A stretch of DNA of 9,956 bases, taken from positions 1-9,956 of the forward strand of contig JAHHUD010000057.1 of the NCBI GenBank assembly GCA_020024185.1, in the 5' to 3' direction. The notes beneath the pieces were generated by a model that made no database searches, was not told where the DNA came from, and was given only the letters and a program-made list of their open reading frames with translations. Position numbers and translations under genes: made by a program. Numbering within the stretch: the first letter of the stretch is position 1; each line of letters opens with the position of its first letter. Of this stretch, positions 5,268-9,956 are shown in pieces. This stretch comes from Oscillospiraceae bacterium. Its GTDB lineage: Bacteria; Bacillota; Clostridia; Oscillospirales; Ruminococcaceae.

Positions 5268-7028
5268 ATGAAAAAAACTTTAGCAATAATCTTAAGTTGT
5301 CTTCTTGTTGCAATGACAACTGGATGTGCAGGAAAAGACAAACCTGTTGAAACTCAACATTACAACGCTGGTACTTATACTATTGTAACAGATGGTATGA
5401 AAGGCGAAATGACTGTTGACGTTACATTTAGCGAGTCAGCTATCACTGATATCCAAGTAACAGACCATAAAGAAACATATGGTATCGGTTATGGTATGGA
5501 AACAACTCCAATCGAAGTTATTCCAAATCAAATCATTGAAAAACAAAGTCTTGAAATAGATACTGTTTGTGGCGCAACATTAACTTCTAGATTTTTATTA
5601 AACGCAGTAGGTAAAGCAGTTGAAGAAGCTGGTGGAAATGTTGATGCTCTCAAAGAACAACAGAAAAAAGTTGAAGCTAAGGATGAAACTTATGATGTTG
5701 ATGTTGTTGTTGTAGGTGGCGGTTCTGCTGGACTTTCTGCCGCTATTCAAGCTGCTGAAAATGGTTCAGATGTTCTTATCTTGGAAAAACAAGGTATTGT
5801 TGGTGGTGCTACTACTCGTAGTGGCGGTAAACTTATGGCTAATGGTACTGAAACACAAAAAGCTCAAGGAATCTCAGACTCTAACAAAGAAATGTTTGAC
5901 TACTTAAAATCTATAGGTGGCGAATATATTGATGATAACAAATTAGATGCTTTCGTTGTAAACTCTCTTGAAACATTTAACTGGTTAGTAGATATGGGTG
6001 TTAAAATTCAAGATGTTGAACCAATCCACTCTTCTATCAAACCATGGCGTGTACATAATGTTATCGGTGCAGGCGGCATGACAGATGGTCATGGTGGTCA
6101 AATCATTGTTCCAATGTTTGAAAAATACAAAGAAGTAGATGGCGATATTCTTTACAATGTAACAGCTAACGAATTACTTGTTAATGATAAAAATGAAATT
6201 ACAGGTGTTAAAGGTGTTAAACCAGATGGTAGTGTTATAACTGTAAACGCAAAATCTGTAATACTTGCAACAGGTGGTTATGCTTCTAATCGTGAAATGA
6301 TGGCTCCTTACGCTGATTTTACAGAAAAATATAATACACAAGTTCCAGCTGGTAATGTTGGTGACGGTATCAAAATGGCTGAATCTGTTGGTGCTAAAAT
6401 CCACCAAAACCCAGGTGTTCAAGTTGTTTATGTAAGCTTTACTTCTGGTGTTGGTATCAACGAAGAATCCGGTCTTATTGTTACAGAAGATGGTAAACGT
6501 GTTGTAAATGAATATTCTTATCAGTTCCATGTTGGTGACGCAATTGCAAAAGAAAAAAGCAATGTAGCTTACTACATCGCAACTTCAAATGACCCAAATC
6601 CAACAGTTCAATATGCTATGTCTTTAGATTCAACAACAAGTGCTAATTCAATAGAAGAACTTGCAGAATTGATTAATGTTGATGCTGAGCAACTTAAATC
6701 AACTGTTAGTCGCTACAATGAATTATGCGAAAAAGGTGTTGATGACGATTTTGGCAAACCAGCTGATAAAATGATTTCAGTTGAGGGCGAAAAATACTAC
6801 GCAATCAAACTTAATCCAGCAGTTACAGTTACTTTCAGTGGTATTGTAACAGACTTAGAGTCACACGTTGTTAACGAAAACAACGAAGTAATTAAAGGTC
6901 TTTATGCAGCAGGTGAAACTGCATTCCCTGGTATTTTTGGCACAGAATATCCAGGCTGTGGTGTTGCAATTACATCTGGTGTATATTATGGACGTATTGC
7001 TGGTGAAAATGCAGCAAAAGGTTTATAA
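5268..7028 (+). CDS. Secreted FMN-binding, fumarate-reductase-like flavoprotein (substrate unknown)
   Basis: A 586-residue secreted flavoenzyme. Residues 1-20 form a lipoprotein signal peptide (hydrophobic core, then TTGC with Cys20 as anchor; the -3 residue is Thr, so the lipobox is weak). Residues about 34-120 are an FMN-binding domain with DTVCGATLTS (98-107), where Thr106 would be covalently flavinylated by ApbE. From about 144 comes the FAD domain of the FrdA/flavocytochrome c family: GGGSAG dinucleotide fold (150-155), Glu173, ATGG (334-337), and a C-terminal GLYAAGE (544-550). His263 and Arg411 (in DGKRVVNE) match the catalytic region of Shewanella Fcc3. The Fcc3 HHTMGG and HGANRLGG motifs are replaced by TVTFSG and GTEYPGCG, losing the His and Arg that grip fumarate. 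It is therefore probably an anaerobic terminal reductase for another unsaturated acid. It has no heme domain and no partner gene. The ribosome site is weak-to-moderate (GGAAAGGA). Confidence 0.85.
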   Translation: MKKTLAIILSCLLVAMTTGCAGKDKPVETQHYNAGTYTIVTDGMKGEMTVDVTFSESAITDIQVTDHKETYGIGYGMETTPIEVIPNQIIEKQSLEIDTVCGATLTSRFLLNAVGKAVEEAGGNVDALKEQQKKVEAKDETYDVDVVVVGGGSAGLSAAIQAAENGSDVLILEKQGIVGGATTRSGGKLMANGTETQKAQGISDSNKEMFDYLKSIGGEYIDDNKLDAFVVNSLETFNWLVDMGVKIQDVEPIHSSIKPWRVHNVIGAGGMTDGHGGQIIVPMFEKYKEVDGDILYNVTANELLVNDKNEITGVKGVKPDGSVITVNAKSVILATGGYASNREMMAPYADFTEKYNTQVPAGNVGDGIKMAESVGAKIHQNPGVQVVYVSFTSGVGINEESGLIVTEDGKRVVNEYSYQFHVGDAIAKEKSNVAYYIATSNDPNPTVQYAMSLDSTTSANSIEELAELINVDAEQLKSTVSRYNELCEKGVDDDFGKPADKMISVEGEKYYAIKLNPAVTVTFSGIVTDLESHVVNENNEVIKGLYAAGETAFPGIFGTEYPGCGVAITSGVYYGRIAGENAAKGL

Positions 7029-7053
7029 ATTATAAACAAAATCATAATCTCAT

Positions 7054-7089
7054 AAAAAAAGTCGATGTAAAAATTTACATCGACTTTTT
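7054..7089. terminator. Bidirectional terminator between convergent units
   Basis: Arms 7061-7069 and 7076-7084 pair perfectly around a short A/T loop (pairing can extend inward). The stem is flanked by seven A's on the left and five T's on the right, so it can end both the flavoenzyme transcript and the minus-strand deoC operon. Confidence 0.9.
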
Positions 7090-7135
7090 ATTTTATATAT
7101 TCAATATAAAGTTAAACATAACTAAACTTATACTT

Positions 7136-7804
7136 TTAATAACTTCCATTTGTTTCTTCACTATTAAGTATTTTAATAGCTGATGAAGTACCTAAACGGT
7201 CTGCGCCCAGTTCAATAAATTTTTCCATATCTTCTTTTGTTCTTATTCCACCGGCAGCTTTCATTTTGCATCCACCATTTGTATATTTTGCAAATAATTC
7301 TATATCTGCAAATGTTGCACCAGCTGTTGAAAATCCAGTTGAAGTTTTTATATAGTCTGCACCTGCATTCACAACTGCATGACAAAGTGCAATTTTTTCT
7401 TGTTCGTTAAGTAAGCAAGTTTCGATAATAACTTTCAAAATATTATTACCAATTGCTTGTTTAATTTGTCTTATTTCATCTTCAATATATGAAAAATCCC
7501 CCTCTTTTGCTTTTCCTATATTTATAACCATATCAACTTCTTTTGCACCTTTTGCAATAGCATCTTTTGCTTCAAAAACTTTGGAAGCTGTTGTCATTGC
7601 ACCTAAAGGAAAACCTATTACTGTACAAACTGGAATTTTATCTCCCATAATGCTAACTGCATATTCAATAAAACATGGATTTATACACACAGAAGCTGTA
7701 TTGTTTTCCATTGCTTCGTTGCAAAGTTTTGTTATATCTGCTTTTGTCGCATCTGCTTTTAATAAAGTATGGTCAACCTTTGATAAAATTTCTTGTTTTG
7801 TCAT
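7136..7804 (-). CDS. deoC: Deoxyribose-phosphate aldolase
   Basis: A 222-residue class I aldolase that splits 2-deoxy-D-ribose 5-phosphate into glyceraldehyde 3-phosphate and acetaldehyde in deoxynucleoside salvage. Catalytic residues are in their usual settings: Asp91 in VDMVINIG, the Schiff-base Lys153 in YIKTSTGF and the activating Lys182 in MKAAGGIR (E. coli D102, K167, K201). SSAIKIL near the C-terminus supplies the phosphate-binding region. I place the start at ATG 7804, with AAAGGTG 9 nt upstream. The GTG at 7816 that would add four residues is itself part of that ribosome site. The site overlaps the end of the upstream hydrolase gene (gap 8 nt), which implies translational coupling. 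It is the last gene of the rsgA operon, an atypical place for deoC, which usually sits with nucleoside phosphorylase genes. Confidence 0.95.
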   Translation of the reverse strand: MTKQEILSKVDHTLLKADATKADITKLCNEAMENNTASVCINPCFIEYAVSIMGDKIPVCTVIGFPLGAMTTASKVFEAKDAIAKGAKEVDMVINIGKAKEGDFSYIEDEIRQIKQAIGNNILKVIIETCLLNEQEKIALCHAVVNAGADYIKTSTGFSTAGATFADIELFAKYTNGGCKMKAAGGIRTKEDMEKFIELGADRLGTSSAIKILNSEETNGSY

Positions 7805-7812
7805 CGTACTTT

Positions 7813-8430
7813 TCACCTTTCATATTTTAAAATTACAATATTATAACGTGGAGTATCCTCCACAATATACTCATCATTATCACTATATTTTATGTGCTGA
7901 AACATATTTTTAAATTTGTCAACTGTATCCAGTTCTTTAAATCCAAGTTCATCATCTCTGTAATGCATTGGTATAATAACTTTTGCACAAACTTGTTCAG
8001 AAATAATTTTTGCTTTTTCTGCATCAACTGTATAAATATCTCCAACAGGAATAATCGCTATATCCAAATTTCCTATCTGAGCTTGTTGCTCATCTGTGAG
8101 AATATGTCCTATATCTCCAAAATGACCTATTCTTTTACCTTCATACTCAAAGATATGGACTATATTTTCTCCACGTAACATACCTTGTTTATCATCATGA
8201 AATGTATTAACTTTTATTGTTTTGACACCTTTAGTAATTCTTCTGGTACATCTAACAGTCATAATACCAGCGTGGTCATTATGTTTATGACTTGTAAACA
8301 CTTCATCTGCAGATGTATCAATATTTTTATAACCTGGCACATAATTATCTTCAAATGGGTCTATAACATAGTTTATATCATCAAATGATATTCTGAAACA
8401 AGCGTGCCCAAGCCATTTAATCTTTATCAT
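7813..8430 (-). CDS. MBL-fold metallo-hydrolase, UlaG-like
   Basis: A 205-residue cytoplasmic metallo-beta-lactamase-fold protein. Metal ligands are easily placed: His9 in WLGHAC, the SHKHNDH motif (47-53: His48, His50, Asp52, His53), Asp106 in HFGDIGH and His156 in PMHYRD. This small version resembles the Lactamase_B_3/UlaG group, whose members hydrolyse lactones, cyclic phosphodiesters or phosphoester bonds; the substrate here cannot be named. There is no signal peptide. The start is ATG at 8430 with AAGGA 8-9 nt upstream, inside the end of thiN (gap 4 nt). Its last codons hold the ribosome site of deoC. Its place between thiN and deoC fits a sugar-phosphate or cofactor-repair role, but this is only context. 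Confidence 0.87.
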   Translation of the reverse strand: MIKIKWLGHACFRISFDDINYVIDPFEDNYVPGYKNIDTSADEVFTSHKHNDHAGIMTVRCTRRITKGVKTIKVNTFHDDKQGMLRGENIVHIFEYEGKRIGHFGDIGHILTDEQQAQIGNLDIAIIPVGDIYTVDAEKAKIISEQVCAKVIIPMHYRDDELGFKELDTVDKFKNMFQHIKYSDNDEYIVEDTPRYNIVILKYER

Positions 8431-8434
8431 ATTA

Positions 8435-9058
8435 TCAGTCCTTTTTTATAACCATAATAAGTAAACTACCATTTTTAACAGAAATATATGCCGGTTTATC
8501 TAAAAATTCATTACTTACTCCTATTGGGAAATAGTTTGATAAATTAGCATTTTCTATCTCATATTTTACATTTTTAAGAGTAACTCCGCTTGCATTATTT
8601 CCGAAGCTGAAAACCGATAAATAGAAATCATCTTTAGGCATAATAGAAACAGATGTGTTTTTAATTATCATTACACTGTAATTTTTATCATACATAACAG
8701 CATTAACACCATTTTCTGCAAAAAAATTAAGTGTCTGTAAATTACTAAATGTATGGTCAAACCTGCCACCAGTCATCCCAAAAAGTAAAACATCTGTATA
8801 TTTTTGTGATACAATGTATTTTGCAATATAATGAGTATCTGTATCATCTTTTTCTTTTGGAAGCGCTATTATATTCGCAGTTGTGTCTATTGGCTTAACT
8901 GCTGAATCAAAGTCACCAATTATAAAGTCTGGTTTAATTTTTAATTTTTCAGCCTGTAAATACCCACCATCTGCACAAAAAACAACATCATTAGGTGTTA
9001 TAATTTTTTTTATTTCAATATCCACATCCATAGGACCAATAATAATACATCTTTTCAT
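8435..9058 (-). CDS. thiN: Thiamine pyrophosphokinase
   Basis: A 207-residue cytoplasmic enzyme that transfers pyrophosphate from ATP to thiamine, making thiamine diphosphate. Family motifs are present: CADGG (28-32), the metal-binding GDFDS (48-52), KDDTDT (70-75), TGGRFDH (96-102), and in the C-terminal thiamine-binding domain GVSNE (180-184). The length is normal. I start it at ATG 9058, preceded by GGGAG at 8 nt. An in-frame TTG at 9073 lies before this ribosome site and is not needed. The start overlaps the rsgA stop by one base (TAATG), so the two are translationally coupled. In many Firmicutes rpe sits between rsgA and thiN; here it does not. Confidence 0.94.
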   Translation of the reverse strand: MKRCIIIGPMDVDIEIKKIITPNDVVFCADGGYLQAEKLKIKPDFIIGDFDSAVKPIDTTANIIALPKEKDDTDTHYIAKYIVSQKYTDVLLFGMTGGRFDHTFSNLQTLNFFAENGVNAVMYDKNYSVMIIKNTSVSIMPKDDFYLSVFSFGNNASGVTLKNVKYEIENANLSNYFPIGVSNEFLDKPAYISVKNGSLLIMVIKKD

Positions 9059-9936
9059 TATTTTATCTCCCAATCTTTAAAGCTTTTTTGTCTTTCATAT
9101 AAAGAACAATAGCTCTCATACCTAGATTGTGATATTTCTCCTTTTTCCACAGCATGTTTTATACTGCAACCATTTTCAGAGGTATGGCTACAATCTGCGA
9201 ACTTGCAATCATCTATATATTTTTCAAACTCTATAAATGAATACTGCAAATCATATTTTGATATAAAATTATCTCTGTCAAGTTCTATAGAAGAAAATCC
9301 TGGTGTATCAGCAACCATACAATCCATCATATCAAAAATTTCAACCTGTCTTGTTGTATGCTTGCCACGTCCAAGCTTTTGACTTATTTCATTTGTTTGC
9401 AATTGTAAATGAGGAAACAGTCTGTTTAATAGGGTAGATTTTCCTACACCACTATTCCCTGCAAATGCACAAACTTTATCTTTCATAAGTTGCTTTAATT
9501 CTGATAAGTCATTATTTTTATCTTCAGCTGTTATAAAAACACTATATCCAGCTTTTTGATATATTTCTTTTATTGTTTCACAATTTGATAAATCGGATTT
9601 TGTGATTGCAATTGCAACTTCCACACCTTTATGCTCTGCAATTGCACACATTTTGTCTATAACCAAATAATTCGGACTTGGCTCTGTTGTTGATATAACA
9701 ATAATAAGTAAATCAAGGTTTGCGAATGGTGGTCTGATAAACTGATTTTTTCTTTCATGTATTTTTGTAATAACATTTGTACCTTGTTCGTATACAGTTT
9801 CTACAATATCTCCTGCAAGCGGTGAAAGGGCAAGTTTTCTAAACTTGCCCTTTGCCTTACATTCAATTATTTTTCCATCTGTTTTTTTAATATAATAGAA
9901 TCCGCCTATACTTTTTAAAACAATATTTTCTCTCAT
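9058..9936 (-). CDS. rsgA: Ribosome small-subunit-dependent GTPase A
   Basis: A 292-residue circularly permuted GTPase that checks late assembly of the 30S subunit. Domains in order: an OB fold (about 1-70, GGFYYI at 11-16); the GTPase domain with motifs in permuted order G4 TKSD (112-115), G1 GNSGVGKS (160-167), G2 at GKHTT (191-195) and G3 DTPG (210-213); then a C-terminal zinc knuckle with Cys244, Cys249, His251 and Cys257. I start it at ATG 9936, where AAGGA lies 4 nt upstream and the N-terminus matches the family. The TTG at 9954 lies ahead of that site. The spacing is short and the upstream neighbour is outside the window, so the start is slightly uncertain. It is the first gene visible in the minus-strand operon. 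Confidence 0.95.
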   Translation of the reverse strand: MRENIVLKSIGGFYYIKKTDGKIIECKAKGKFRKLALSPLAGDIVETVYEQGTNVITKIHERKNQFIRPPFANLDLLIIVISTTEPSPNYLVIDKMCAIAEHKGVEVAIAITKSDLSNCETIKEIYQKAGYSVFITAEDKNNDLSELKQLMKDKVCAFAGNSGVGKSTLLNRLFPHLQLQTNEISQKLGRGKHTTRQVEIFDMMDCMVADTPGFSSIELDRDNFISKYDLQYSFIEFEKYIDDCKFADCSHTSENGCSIKHAVEKGEISQSRYESYCSLYERQKSFKDWEIK

Positions 9937-9956
9937 ATATTCCTTACTTATCAAAT

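Noticed and set aside
6174..6530. Open frames antisense to or inside large genes (for example 6174-6530 minus, 3355-3543 plus, 7894-8388 plus)
   Set aside because: They lie within well-supported genes in another frame, lack ribosome sites and encode low-complexity sequence typical of AT-rich shadow frames.
5268..7028. Annotation as a fumarate reductase (FrdA)
   Set aside because: The overall fold matches, but the residues that bind the fumarate carboxylates at the HHTMGG and ANRLGG motifs are replaced, so a substrate-specific name is not justified.
7805..7816. deoC start at GTG 7816
   Set aside because: That GTG is part of the AAAGGTG ribosome site serving ATG 7804, and no separate ribosome site precedes it.

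Overview
The window looks like ordinary chromosome from a low-GC, Gram-positive anaerobe of the Clostridia. Four things point that way: strongly AT-rich DNA with near-consensus sigma-A promoters, strong purine-rich Shine-Dalgarno sites (some with GTG starts), a purine riboswitch ending in an intrinsic terminator, and the rsgA-thiN pairing typical of Firmicutes. Oxygen-sensitive or anaerobic-respiration enzymes (an Fe-S cysteine desulfidase and a secreted FMN/FAD reductase) suggest a gut-type or sediment anaerobe. The genus cannot be told. There are no tRNA or rRNA genes, insertion sequences, phage genes or CRISPR arrays.

Layout. (1) 1-358, minus: a 90-residue lysine-rich orphan protein with its own terminator. 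(2) 359-2182, plus: a promoter, a guanine-type riboswitch with terminator, and an AzgA/PbuG-type purine permease. (3) 2284-5112, plus: a dyad, a perfect consensus promoter, a roughly 160-nt leader, then a two-gene operon (L-cysteine desulfidase family enzyme plus a DAACS symporter) closed by a strong terminator. (4) 5147-7089, plus: a 31-bp triple direct repeat overlapping a promoter, then a secreted lipoprotein flavoenzyme (FMN domain plus fumarate-reductase-like FAD domain) and a terminator that could serve both strands. (5) 7136-9936, minus: a compact operon rsgA-thiN-MBL hydrolase-deoC, entering from beyond the right edge and converging on that terminator.

How the parts work together. The permease imports guanine or hypoxanthine and is shut off when the riboswitch binds purine. 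The cysteine operon is a plausible import-and-degrade unit: the symporter lacks the arginine that acidic-substrate members use, which fits a neutral amino acid such as cysteine or serine, and the enzyme would release pyruvate, ammonia and sulfide. The flavoenzyme is an independent unit, probably an extracytoplasmic terminal reductase for an unsaturated organic acid. It keeps the catalytic Arg but lacks the His and Arg that clamp fumarate, so its substrate is open. The minus-strand operon is housekeeping: ribosome assembly GTPase, thiamine diphosphate synthesis, an uncharacterised metallo-hydrolase and deoxyribose-phosphate aldolase.

Four gene starts were moved inward from the longest open frame, on Shine-Dalgarno evidence: the permease (GTG at 749), deoC (ATG at 7804), thiN (ATG at 9058) and rsgA (ATG at 9936).
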